A DNA stretch of 64,000 bases, from NCBI RefSeq assembly GCF_021602585.1, contig NZ_BQIP01000018.1:62001-126000 (forward strand). The letters run 5' to 3'. The notes below the pieces were generated by a model. That model was not told the origin of the DNA. It saw nothing but the letters and a program-made list of their open reading frames with translations, and made no database searches. The DNA is from Pseudomonas faucium. GTDB lineage: Bacteria; Pseudomonadota; Gammaproteobacteria; Pseudomonadales; Pseudomonadaceae. This document shows positions 40,660-48,688 of this stretch, piece by piece. How positions within the stretch are numbered: position 1 is the first letter of the stretch; every line of letters starts with the position of its first letter. Made by a program: the position numbers and the translations under genes.

Positions 40660-40683
40660 CTTGCCGGCGACAGGGCCGGCAAG
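40660..40683 (-). repeat. REP half-element / hairpin after the receiver gene
   Basis: CTTGCCGGC-GACAGG-GCCGGCAAG is a perfect 9-bp stem derived from a REP unit, 1 nt after the stop codon of the receiver-domain gene. It could serve as the transcript end of the signalling operon. Confidence 0.5.
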
Positions 40684-40684
40684 T

Positions 40685-41062
40685 TCAGCGCAACAGCGTT
40701 TGAATCTGCTGGTGCAAGGTATCCAGGTCGAACGGTTTGGCCAGGATCGGCGCCTTGCGCGCGATCGGGCTGCCGGATTCGAGGATTTCCGCCGGGTACC
40801 CGCTGATGAAGATCACCTTCAAGTCCGGGCGCAACTTCACCGCAGGCTCGGCGATCTCCACCCCGGAAATGCCACCCGGCAGGCGGAAATCGGTGACCAT
40901 CAGGTCCAGGTGCGGCTTGCTCGCCAGGATCGCGAACGCCTGTTCGCCGTCTTCGGCCACCAGCACGTGGTAACCCTCGCCGGCCAGGTAGTCGCGCAGG
41001 ATCATGCGGATCGCAGGTTCATCCTCGACCACCAGTACCACATCTTGTGCATCTTCACTCAT
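40685..41062 (-). CDS. single-domain response regulator
   Basis: A 125-residue CheY-like receiver without an output domain. The acidic pocket is E13/D14, the phosphoacceptor is Asp58 in MVTDFRLPGG, and Lys is in PILAKPFDLDTL. It is the last gene of a signalling operon (kinase, CheR, CheB, receiver-kinase, receiver), 47 nt after the receiver-kinase gene. It may act as a phosphate sink or as the output of the receiver-kinase. Confidence 0.9.
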   Translation of the reverse strand: MSEDAQDVVLVVEDEPAIRMILRDYLAGEGYHVLVAEDGEQAFAILASKPHLDLMVTDFRLPGGISGVEIAEPAVKLRPDLKVIFISGYPAEILESGSPIARKAPILAKPFDLDTLHQQIQTLLR

Positions 41063-41109
41063 GACTACAACGCCTTGAAATTCATACAGTTGGCCATCTG
41101 ACCCCAGGC

Positions 41110-42336
41110 TTACGCAGAGGTTGCCCGCGCCTGGTCGTTTTGTGCAGCCGGTGCCGCCAGCGGCAGGAGCAGGCTGAACGTCGCGCCCTTGCCCTCCTCG
41201 CTTTCCACCAGAATGCGCCCGCCATGGGCCTGGACGATCTGCTCCGAGATGTACAGCCCCAGGCCCAGGCCACAGCTGGCCTGATGCGCGGCAACCCGCT
41301 CGAATTGCTGGAAGATCCGCTGCTGGTTAGCGGCACTGATGCCGATGCCCTGGTCCTGCACCTGCACCCAGGCCATGCCCTCGCGGGCAAACACCCGCAC
41401 CTGCACCGGGCGCCGTTCGCCATAGCGCAATGCATTGGACAACAGGTTGGCCAGCACTTGTTCAATCCGAAACTCGTCCCACTCGCCTTGCAGCGCCTCG
41501 CAGCTCTGCAACTCGATGAAGGTTTCCAGCGCCGTGGCCTGGGCGGTGAAATTCTCCACCAGGCCACGGGCCAGCTGGCCCAGGTCGAACAGCTTGGGCC
41601 GCAGCGACAGTTTGCCAGTGCGGATGCGCGACACATCGAGCATGTCTTCGATCAGCCGGATCAGGCTGTTGATCTGCCGCTCGTCGCGCTCGACCATGGC
41701 CTGCAGCTTGTCGGCGCCGAAAGCGTCGAGGTTGCCGCGGGCCAGGTGCATCTTGCGCAGCTGGGTTTCCAGGATCAGGCCGTTGAGCGGCGTGCGCACC
41801 TCGTGGGAGACGATCGACATGAAGTCGTCGCGCATGCGCACCGCCCGCTCCAGCTCGCCCTGGGCCACCTGCAGCTGGGCCAGCAACTGCGCCTGCTGCT
41901 CGCGGCTGTGCTCCAGGGCCTGCAACTGGCGGTCGAGGACCTTGCGCTGGCGGTACAGGTCGACGAACACCGACACCTTGCTTTTCACCGCCATGGTCTC
42001 GAGCGGCTTGTGCAGAAAGTCCACCGCGCCGCTTTCGTAGCCCTTGAAGGCATAGTTCATCTCGCGGCCGGCAGCGGTGACGAAGACGATCGGGATATTG
42101 CGGGTCTTTTCCGTGCCGCGCATCAGCTCGGCCAGCTCGAAACCGTTCATGCCCGGCATCTGCACATCGAGGATGGCCAGGGCGAACTCGTGCTCGAGCA
42201 ACAGCGACAGCGCAGCTTCCGCCGACTGCGCCTGATGCACCTCGCGGCCTTCACCCTGGATCAGGGCATCGAGGGCCAGCAGGTTTTCCGGCAGGTCGTC
42301 GACGATCAGCAGTTTGGCAGTGATGGGGCTTAGCAT
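41110..42336 (-). CDS. response-regulator/histidine-kinase hybrid (receiver first)
   Basis: A 408-residue soluble protein with an N-terminal receiver (Asp57 in LAILDVQMPGMNG) followed by a short coiled coil and a histidine kinase. The phosphoaccepting His178 is in SIVSHEVRTPLNG, and the ATPase boxes are ANLLSNALRYGE, VQDQGIGIS and GLGLGLYISEQI. There is no membrane segment, so it is a cytoplasmic relay whose kinase is probably controlled by phosphorylation of its own receiver. It starts 7 nt inside the end of the CheB gene, so it is translationally coupled to CheB and CheR. Confidence 0.92.
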   Translation of the reverse strand: MLSPITAKLLIVDDLPENLLALDALIQGEGREVHQAQSAEAALSLLLEHEFALAILDVQMPGMNGFELAELMRGTEKTRNIPIVFVTAAGREMNYAFKGYESGAVDFLHKPLETMAVKSKVSVFVDLYRQRKVLDRQLQALEHSREQQAQLLAQLQVAQGELERAVRMRDDFMSIVSHEVRTPLNGLILETQLRKMHLARGNLDAFGADKLQAMVERDERQINSLIRLIEDMLDVSRIRTGKLSLRPKLFDLGQLARGLVENFTAQATALETFIELQSCEALQGEWDEFRIEQVLANLLSNALRYGERRPVQVRVFAREGMAWVQVQDQGIGISAANQQRIFQQFERVAAHQASCGLGLGLYISEQIVQAHGGRILVESEEGKGATFSLLLPLAAPAAQNDQARATSA

Positions 42337-42905
42337 GCGCTGGATTCCAGGTTTGCGAGCAACTGCTCGATGCCGCTCAGAGAAAGTATATGGTCGGGCT
42401 GGTGCAGGGCCAGTGCGGCCTCGGGCATCAACGCCACCTGTGCGTCGCGAGGGTCCTGGACCACGGTCCGGCCGCCGCTGTTCTTGATGTAGGCAAGGCC
42501 CGCGGCGCCGTCCTCGTTGGCCCCGGTGAGGAGGATGCCAAGCAGGCCCTCGCCATACGCATCGGCCGCCGACACGAACAGGAAGTCGATCGCCGGGCGG
42601 GAGAAATGCACCGGGTCTTCCTGGCTCAGCGACAGGCTGAAGTCGCGCTCCACCGACAGGTGGTAACCAGGCGTGGCCACGTAGACTCGCCCGGGGGCGA
42701 TGGCCTGCTTGTCATGCGCCTCGCTCACCGGCCGCTGCACCCGCCGCTGCAGCACTTCGGCCAGCTGGCTGTGGCGATCGTCGGGCAGGTGCAGCACGCA
42801 CAACACCGGCGTGGCAAAGCCAGGCGGCAAGCCGCCAAGCACCTGCAACAGGGCCGCGACACCGCCCGCCGAGGCGCCGATCACTACTGCGCGTATGCCG
42901 TTCAT
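42330..42905 (-). CDS. CheB-type methylesterase without receiver domain
   Basis: A 191-residue protein that corresponds to the catalytic half of CheB. The catalytic triad is visible: Ser12 in IGASAGGVAAL, His39 in VLHLPDDRHSQ and Asp in LLTGANEDGAAG. In normal chemotaxis CheB removes methyl groups or amides from chemoreceptors and is switched by its receiver; here the receiver is absent, so activity may be constitutive or controlled by a partner. It overlaps CheR by 4 nt. No chemoreceptor, CheA or CheW gene is in the window, so the substrate may not be a classical receptor. Confidence 0.9.
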   Translation of the reverse strand: MNGIRAVVIGASAGGVAALLQVLGGLPPGFATPVLCVLHLPDDRHSQLAEVLQRRVQRPVSEAHDKQAIAPGRVYVATPGYHLSVERDFSLSLSQEDPVHFSRPAIDFLFVSAADAYGEGLLGILLTGANEDGAAGLAYIKNSGGRTVVQDPRDAQVALMPEAALALHQPDHILSLSGIEQLLANLESSAC

Positions 42906-43723
42906 GTCTTGCGGTAGATCCGTTCAGGCTTGACCAGCGGCTCGAAGTGCTCGCCGTAAGCGGAGAAATCCACCGACTCCTTGCTGCCCAGCACCAGGAA
43001 GCCGCGGTGGCACAGCGACTCGTGGAACAGCCCCAGCGCCCGGTCCTGCAACGCCTTGTTGAAATAGATCAGCACATTGCGGCACGACACCAGCTGGGTT
43101 TCGGAAAACACGCTGTCGGTGGCCAGGCTGTGGTCGGCGAAGGTCACGTTGTCGCGCAGGCTGCTGTCCATGATGGCGTTGCCGTAAGCGGCCGTGTAGT
43201 ACTCGGAGAAGTCGCGGCGGCCACCGGCCCTGCGGTAGTTCTCCTCGTACTCGCGCATGCTCTGCATCGAATAGATGCCCTGCTTGGCCTTTTCCAGCGA
43301 GCGCGGGTTGATGTCGGTGGCATAGAGGATGGTGCGCTCCAGCAGGCCCTCTTCGCGCAGCAGGATGGCCATCGAGTACACCTCCTCGCCAGTGCTGCAG
43401 CCGGCGATCCAGATCTTGATCGACGGCCAGGTACGCAGCAGTGGCACCACCTCGTTGCGCAGCGCCAGGAAGTGACTGGGGTCGCGAAACATCTCGCTGA
43501 CCGGGATGGTCAGGAACTGCAGCAGCTGCATGAACATCCCCGGGTCGTGCAGCACCCGCTCCTGCAGGCCCGACACGGTGAGGCAGTCGAACTGGCGCAA
43601 GGCATGCAGGATCCGGCGTTTGATCGAAGCGCCGGAGTAATCGCGGAAATCGTAGCTGTACTTGAGGTAGATCGCCTCGATCAGCAAGCGGATCTCGATG
43701 TCGGTGTTGCGTTCGCTAGTCAA
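42902..43723 (-). CDS. CheR-type methyltransferase
   Basis: A 273-residue SAM-dependent glutamate O-methyltransferase. The SAM site is IWIAGCSTGEEVYSMAI, and the N-terminal helical domain contains FRDYSGASIKRRI. A further CheR motif, LVSCRNVLIYFNKALQDRAL, is near the C-terminus. It overlaps the hybrid kinase by 4 nt and CheB by 4 nt. With CheB it would set a methylation state in a signalling module that lacks a classic receptor; the large hybrid kinase next door, with long coiled coils, is one possible target. Confidence 0.92.
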   Translation of the reverse strand: MTSERNTDIEIRLLIEAIYLKYSYDFRDYSGASIKRRILHALRQFDCLTVSGLQERVLHDPGMFMQLLQFLTIPVSEMFRDPSHFLALRNEVVPLLRTWPSIKIWIAGCSTGEEVYSMAILLREEGLLERTILYATDINPRSLEKAKQGIYSMQSMREYEENYRRAGGRRDFSEYYTAAYGNAIMDSSLRDNVTFADHSLATDSVFSETQLVSCRNVLIYFNKALQDRALGLFHESLCHRGFLVLGSKESVDFSAYGEHFEPLVKPERIYRKT

Positions 43724-46700
43724 ATTCGCTCCAGTTGCGGCAGCCAGACGCGGATCAACGAGAACAAGCGGTCCAGGTCGATCGGTTTGGCCAGGTAATC
43801 ATTGGCGCCAGCCTGCAGGCAACGCTGCTGGTCGTCCTTCATCGCCTTGGCGGTCACGGCAATGATCGGCAGCTTGCGCCAGCGCGGCTGCTGGCGGATC
43901 AGCCGGGTGGCCTCGAAGCCGTCCATCTCCGGCATCATCACGTCCATCAACACCAGGTCGATGTCGTCATGCTGCTCCAGGCGCTCGATGGCCTCGCGCC
44001 CGTTGCGGCCGATCTCGACGATCGCCCCCTTGTGCTCCAGGGCACTGGTGAGGGCGAAGATGTTGCGCACATCGTCATCCACCAGCAGCACCTTGCGGCC
44101 CTCGAACACCTTGTCGCGGCTGCGCGCGGTCTTGAGCATGCGTTGGCGTTCATGGGACAACTGCGATTCGACTTTGTGCAGGAACAACGTCACTTCGTCG
44201 AGCAGGCGTTCAGGCGAGCGCGCACCTTTGATGATGATCGAGCGCGAATACTTGAGCAGCTCGGTTTCTTCTTCGCGGGTCAGGTTGCGGCCGGTGTAGA
44301 CGATCACCGGCGGGAAGGCGCGGATGTCTTCGGCGGTCATGCGCTTGAGCAGCTCGTTGCCGAGCATGTCCGGCAGCTTGAGGTCGATGATCATGCAGTC
44401 GTAGACGTTCTCGCGCAACAGCGCCAGGGCGTCCTGGGCCATGGCCACGGCAGTGATCTCGACATCGTCATCGCCGATCAGGCGGGCGATGCTCTCGCGC
44501 TGCAGGTCGTCGTCTTCGACCAGAAGGATGTGCTTGAGCTTCTGGGTCAGCTTGGCTTCCAGGCGGGCGAACACCTCCTTGAGCTGCTCGCGGCTGGTCG
44601 GCTTGACCGCGTAGCCCACCGCGCCCATGTGCATGGCCGCCTCGACGCGGTCTTCCACGGAAATGATGTGCACCGGGATGTGCCGGGTGCCGGCCAGCTC
44701 CTTCAGGCGCTGCAGCACGGTGAGGCCGGAATGGTCGGGCAGGCGCATGTCGAGCAGGATCGCATCGGGGATGTACTGGGCCGCCAGGGCGAAGCCTTCG
44801 TCGGCGCCCTGGGCCACCAGGCAGCTGTAACCCAGCTCGTGGGCCAGGTCGAAGAGGATGCGGGCGAAGTTCGGCTCGTCCTCGATCACCAGGATGCAGC
44901 GGTTGCTGAACGGCGCGCGCTCACGGTCGTCGGCAAAGGCCAGCGGCGACAGCTTGGGCGCCGACGGCACTGCCACCTTGGGTGCCGGTGGCAGGGTATC
45001 GACCGCCGGGCGCAGGCTCAGCGCCTCGAACTCCTCGGCCTCGGCCTCGTAGCGCTCGGGCAGGATCAGGCTGAACACGCTGCCCTGGCCGGGGCTGCTG
45101 TCAACGGTGATCTGCCCGCCCAGAAGGTGCGCCAGGTCGCGGGAAATCGACAGGCCAAGGCCGGTGCCGCCGTAGCGGCGGTTGCTGCTGCCATCGACCT
45201 GGTGGAAGGCGCCGAAGATCGCCTGCTGCTGGTCGGCGGCGATGCCGATGCCGGAATCGCGCACGGCAAAGACGATGCCGGTGCCGGCCTGGTAGCTGAT
45301 GGCCAGGCTGACCTGGCCGTGGTCGGTGAACTTGATGGCGTTGGACAGCAGGTTCTTGAGGATCTGCTCCAGGCGCTGGCGGTCGGTGAACAGCGTGGCC
45401 GGCACCTGCCCTTCGCTCTTGACCTCGAAACGCAGGCCCTTGTGCTCGGCCAGCGGCACGAACATGCCGCGCAGGCCCTCGACCAGGCGCTCCAGCTGGG
45501 TGGTCTCGGGGCGCACTTCGAGCTTGCCGGCCTCGACCTTGGCGATGTCGAGGATGTCGTTGATCAGGTTCAGCAGGTCGTTGCCGGCCGAATAGATCGA
45601 TTCGGCGAACTTGACCTGCTCGCCGCTGAGGTTGCCCTCGCCGTTCTCGGCCAGCAGCTTGGCCAGGATCAGCGAGCTGTTGAGCGGCGTGCGCAGCTCG
45701 TGGGACATGTTGGCGAGGAACTCGGACTTGTACTTGCTCGAGCGCTGCAGGTCGTCGGCGCGGGCCTGCAGCTCTTGCTGGGCCTGGCTCAGTTCGTCGT
45801 TCTTGCGGTCCAGCGCATCGGTGCGCTCGGACAACTGCTCGTTGGTCTGCTCGAGCTCGGCCTGCTGGGTTTCCAGGTGCGCCTGGGACTCCTTGAGCAC
45901 CCGCGACTGCTCTTCGAGCTCTTCGTTGGCGGTCTTGAGCTCTTCCTGCTGCACCTGCAGCTCTTCGTTCAGTTGCTGGGTTTCGGCCAGCACTTCCTGC
46001 AGGCGCTGGCGGTAGCGGGCGCTTTCGATGGACATGCCGAGGTTGCCGCCAACCCGCTCCATCAGCTCGTCATCGCGCTCCTGCAAGGGGCGCAGGAAGC
46101 CCAGCTCGATCACCCCGTTGATCTGGCCATCGTCGCTGGCCGGCATCAGCAGCGCGCTGCGCGGCAGGCCGCTGCCCAGCCCGGAGCTGAAGTGGTAGTA
46201 GTCTTCGGGCAGGTCATCCAGGCGCAGCAGGCGCCCTTCGCGCACGGCCTGGGCCAGCAGGCCGTCGTGGCTGGCCAGCACCTGCTCGCGGGCTTGCTGC
46301 TCGGCATCCAGGCCATAGCTGGCCACGCGCACCAGGCGGCCATGGCCGTCGCGCACGTACAGCGCGCCGACCACGCTGCCCAGGTAGCTGGCGAAGAAAC
46401 GCAGGATGTTGTCGCCGAGCATGGGCAGGGTCAGTTGCCCCAGCACCTGCTCGGCCAGCTGGGTCTGGCCGTTGCGCAGCCAGGCCTGGTGTTCCAGGCG
46501 CTCGGCCGAGCGTTGCTGGGCCTTGAGGTTGTCATCGTAGCTGCTGGACAAGGCCATCAGGTCGCGCCGGCCGAGGTAGGCGAGCAAGCCGCTGAGGCCG
46601 ACGATGAACAGCACGAAGGCGGTGATGGCGGTTACCGTGACGCTGCTGACCTTTTCATTGCGGGCCATGCGCAGTTGCTGTTCGGTGCCGACCAGGTCGT

Positions 46701-47187
46701 CGAATTCCTTGCGGATTTCGTCGGTGATGCGCTTGCCGCGGCCATTGCCGACGGCCTCGCGGTAATCGCCGCCCTTGCGACGCTGGGCGATCATCTCGCC
46801 GCCAAAGTCGTTCCAGGCTTGCTGCAAGGCGATCAGGCGATCGATGCGGTCGACCTGCTGCGCATTGTCTTCGACCATGCCGCGCAAGCTCTGCAGGCTG
46901 CCGAGGATTTTCGGCTTGGCTACCTCGTAGGGGTCGAGGAAGCGCTCGTCGCCGGTGATCAGGAAGCCGCGCATGCCGGTTTCCATGTCGATAGAAAGCT
47001 TGACCGTTTCATTGGCATTGCCGATGACCCGGTCGGTGTGCTCGACCCATTGCATGGCCGACAGCAAGTAGTTGATCACCGCGACGAAGGCTACGGCTCC
47101 GAGCAGGCCCAACCCTAGCGGCAGGCCTATGTTGCGGCTCAACAGCTTGCGAAAGCTGCGTTGGTCCATCGAGGCTGCTTGAATCAT
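43720..47187 (-). CDS. membrane hybrid histidine kinase: CHASE3, GAF, kinase, three receivers
   Basis: A 1155-residue hybrid kinase. Two membrane helices (about 20-42 and 185-205) flank a CHASE3-like periplasmic domain with METGMRGFLITGDERFLDPY. A GAF-like domain (about 245-390) and a long Gln/Glu-rich coiled coil follow. The kinase core has His496 (MSHELRTPLN) with LKNLLSNAIKFTD, VRDSGIGIA and GGTGLGLSI. Three receivers follow, with phosphoacceptors in ILLDMRLPDHSG, MIIDLKLPDMLG and VLMDVMMPEMDG. I chose the ATG at 47187; a GTG at 47262 and an ATG at 47169 are also in frame. It is the first gene of the operon with cheR, cheB, receiver-kinase and receiver. A separate receiver gene is divergent upstream. 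The signal is unknown. Confidence 0.9.
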   Translation of the reverse strand: MIQAASMDQRSFRKLLSRNIGLPLGLGLLGAVAFVAVINYLLSAMQWVEHTDRVIGNANETVKLSIDMETGMRGFLITGDERFLDPYEVAKPKILGSLQSLRGMVEDNAQQVDRIDRLIALQQAWNDFGGEMIAQRRKGGDYREAVGNGRGKRITDEIRKEFDDLVGTEQQLRMARNEKVSSVTVTAITAFVLFIVGLSGLLAYLGRRDLMALSSSYDDNLKAQQRSAERLEHQAWLRNGQTQLAEQVLGQLTLPMLGDNILRFFASYLGSVVGALYVRDGHGRLVRVASYGLDAEQQAREQVLASHDGLLAQAVREGRLLRLDDLPEDYYHFSSGLGSGLPRSALLMPASDDGQINGVIELGFLRPLQERDDELMERVGGNLGMSIESARYRQRLQEVLAETQQLNEELQVQQEELKTANEELEEQSRVLKESQAHLETQQAELEQTNEQLSERTDALDRKNDELSQAQQELQARADDLQRSSKYKSEFLANMSHELRTPLNSSLILAKLLAENGEGNLSGEQVKFAESIYSAGNDLLNLINDILDIAKVEAGKLEVRPETTQLERLVEGLRGMFVPLAEHKGLRFEVKSEGQVPATLFTDRQRLEQILKNLLSNAIKFTDHGQVSLAISYQAGTGIVFAVRDSGIGIAADQQQAIFGAFHQVDGSSNRRYGGTGLGLSISRDLAHLLGGQITVDSSPGQGSVFSLILPERYEAEAEEFEALSLRPAVDTLPPAPKVAVPSAPKLSPLAFADDRERAPFSNRCILVIEDEPNFARILFDLAHELGYSCLVAQGADEGFALAAQYIPDAILLDMRLPDHSGLTVLQRLKELAGTRHIPVHIISVEDRVEAAMHMGAVGYAVKPTSREQLKEVFARLEAKLTQKLKHILLVEDDDLQRESIARLIGDDDVEITAVAMAQDALALLRENVYDCMIIDLKLPDMLGNELLKRMTAEDIRAFPPVIVYTGRNLTREEETELLKYSRSIIIKGARSPERLLDEVTLFLHKVESQLSHERQRMLKTARSRDKVFEGRKVLLVDDDVRNIFALTSALEHKGAIVEIGRNGREAIERLEQHDDIDLVLMDVMMPEMDGFEATRLIRQQPRWRKLPIIAVTAKAMKDDQQRCLQAGANDYLAKPIDLDRLFSLIRVWLPQLERI

Positions 47188-47437
47188 CTGAAAACGCCCG
47201 AGCGAAAAAGTCCATGGATCAGTGTGGCGGCCGAAGCCTGGTTTGTCTGCCGCTGCGCTCACCGGTTAACCCGCGAGTCTAACCAGCTTTGCCGGCTTCG
47301 GCAGGGCATTTAGCCAGTATTTGAAGGTTGCTTGCACGAATCGTTCCCTTCAATTGTGATGGTCGGTATCCTCGGGAACTTCTGTCACCGCATTGCGAAC
47401 AGAATAGAGACATGCCTTTTTCTACAGGATACAAACC

Positions 47438-47788
47438 ATGCACCTTCTGGTAGTCGAAGACGACGACATCGTTCGCATGCTGATGGTCGAAGTGCTCGAC
47501 GAATTGGGCTACAAGGCCATCGAAGCGGAAAACGCCACGAGTGCCCTGCGCATTCTCGAAGACCCCAACCAGCCCCTGGCCCTGCTGATGACCGACGTGG
47601 GCCTGCCGGACATGCGCGGCGAAGAGCTGGCGGCCAAGGCCCGGGCGCTGCGCCCGGTGCTGCCGGTGCTGTTCGCCAGCGGCTATGCCGAGAGCTTGAA
47701 CGTGCCCGAAGGGATGCACATGATCGGCAAGCCGTTCAGCATCGAGCAGTTGCGTGAAAAAGTGGTGGGGATTCTCGGTACGCCCTGA
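47438..47788 (+). CDS. single-domain response regulator, divergent from the hybrid kinase
   Basis: A 116-residue receiver domain without output part. Acidic pocket D8-D10, phosphoacceptor Asp53 in LLMTDVGLPDMRG, and Lys in HMIGKPFSIEQL. A good AGGA site lies 10 nt before the ATG. It faces away from the large hybrid kinase and shares its upstream region, and probably belongs to the same phosphorelay. It is followed by a REP pair. Confidence 0.9.
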   Translation: MHLLVVEDDDIVRMLMVEVLDELGYKAIEAENATSALRILEDPNQPLALLMTDVGLPDMRGEELAAKARALRPVLPVLFASGYAESLNVPEGMHMIGKPFSIEQLREKVVGILGTP

Positions 47789-47797
47789 ATTCGCCTG

Positions 47798-47864
47798 TGG
47801 CCCTATCGCCGGCAAGCCGGCTCCCACAAAGGCTGTGGGAGCCGGCTTGCCGGCGATAGGGCCA
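47798..47864. repeat. REP pair with perfect 31-bp arms
   Basis: The 31-nt arms (47798-47828 and 47834-47864) are perfect complements with a 5-nt loop. It sits between the convergent receiver gene and cobF and is likely a shared transcript end. Confidence 0.9.
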
Positions 47865-47873
47865 GTACATTCC

Positions 47874-48623
47874 CTACAGCTCCCGGCGCAACAGGTAGGT
47901 ATCCATGATCCACCCCTTGCGCGCCCTCAGCGCTTCGCGCACCTGCACAATCTGCGCTTTCACCGCCTGCAGCGGCCCGGCAATCAGCACTTCGTCCGCC
48001 GTGCCCAGGTAAGCCCCCCAGTAAATCACCAAACCCGGGTCGTCGAGCTCGGCGAATGCCCCCTGCCCATCGAGCATCACCACCACATTGTCGATCACCC
48101 CCTGCTCGCCCAGGCGCCGCCCAGGCAGCACGGTCAGCGGCTCGCCGATGCGGTTGAGGGGGACCTGGTGCCGCGCCGCCAGCGCCTGCACGCTGCTGAT
48201 ACCCGGTATCACCTGCAGACGCAGGGCAACACCGCGCTCGCGGACCAGGTCGAGAATGCGCAAGGTGCTGTCATACAGGCCCGGTTCGCCCCACAGCAAA
48301 AAGGCGCCGATGTCCTCGGCGCCCAGTTCTTCATCGATCAGCTGGGCGTACAGGGCGGCGCGCTGGCGATGCCAGTCCTGCACGGCCTGCAGGTAATCCG
48401 CCGCCTCGGCATCGCGCTGCGGGTCGGCCACCTGCACCAGGCGATAGCCGCCCTCGGCGCAGTAGCGCTCGAGGATGGCCTTGCGCAGGCGTACCAGCTC
48501 GTCCTTGGCATTGCCCTTGTCGAGCACGAAGAACACCGTGGCGCGGCGCAGCGCGTCCACGGCCTCGAACGTCACCTGGCGCGGGTCACCCGGCCCGATG
48601 CCGATCAGCAGCAGCTGTTTCAT
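47874..48623 (-). CDS. cobF: precorrin-6A synthase (deacetylating)
   Basis: A 249-residue SAM-dependent methyltransferase of the aerobic cobalamin pathway, which methylates precorrin-5 at C1 with loss of acetate. The N-terminal motif LLIGIGPGDPRQVTFEAVDAL and LLWGEPGLYDSTLRI are typical for the CobF/CbiE-like fold. I chose the ATG at 48623; the open frame extends 42 codons further but that part does not resemble the family. The downstream end lies next to a REP pair. It is a lone cob gene here; the rest of the pathway is elsewhere. Confidence 0.92.
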   Translation of the reverse strand: MKQLLLIGIGPGDPRQVTFEAVDALRRATVFFVLDKGNAKDELVRLRKAILERYCAEGGYRLVQVADPQRDAEAADYLQAVQDWHRQRAALYAQLIDEELGAEDIGAFLLWGEPGLYDSTLRILDLVRERGVALRLQVIPGISSVQALAARHQVPLNRIGEPLTVLPGRRLGEQGVIDNVVVMLDGQGAFAELDDPGLVIYWGAYLGTADEVLIAGPLQAVKAQIVQVREALRARKGWIMDTYLLRREL

Positions 48624-48688
48624 TGCCTTACCCTGCAAGGGAACCAGCGGCCATTGTCGGCCGCCCGCCCGGGTTTGGCAAAACGCGC

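Noticed and set aside
43735-47118. 1127-codon open frame antisense to the hybrid kinase
   Set aside because: Very long but fully antisense to a gene with complete kinase and receiver motifs; low-complexity composition.
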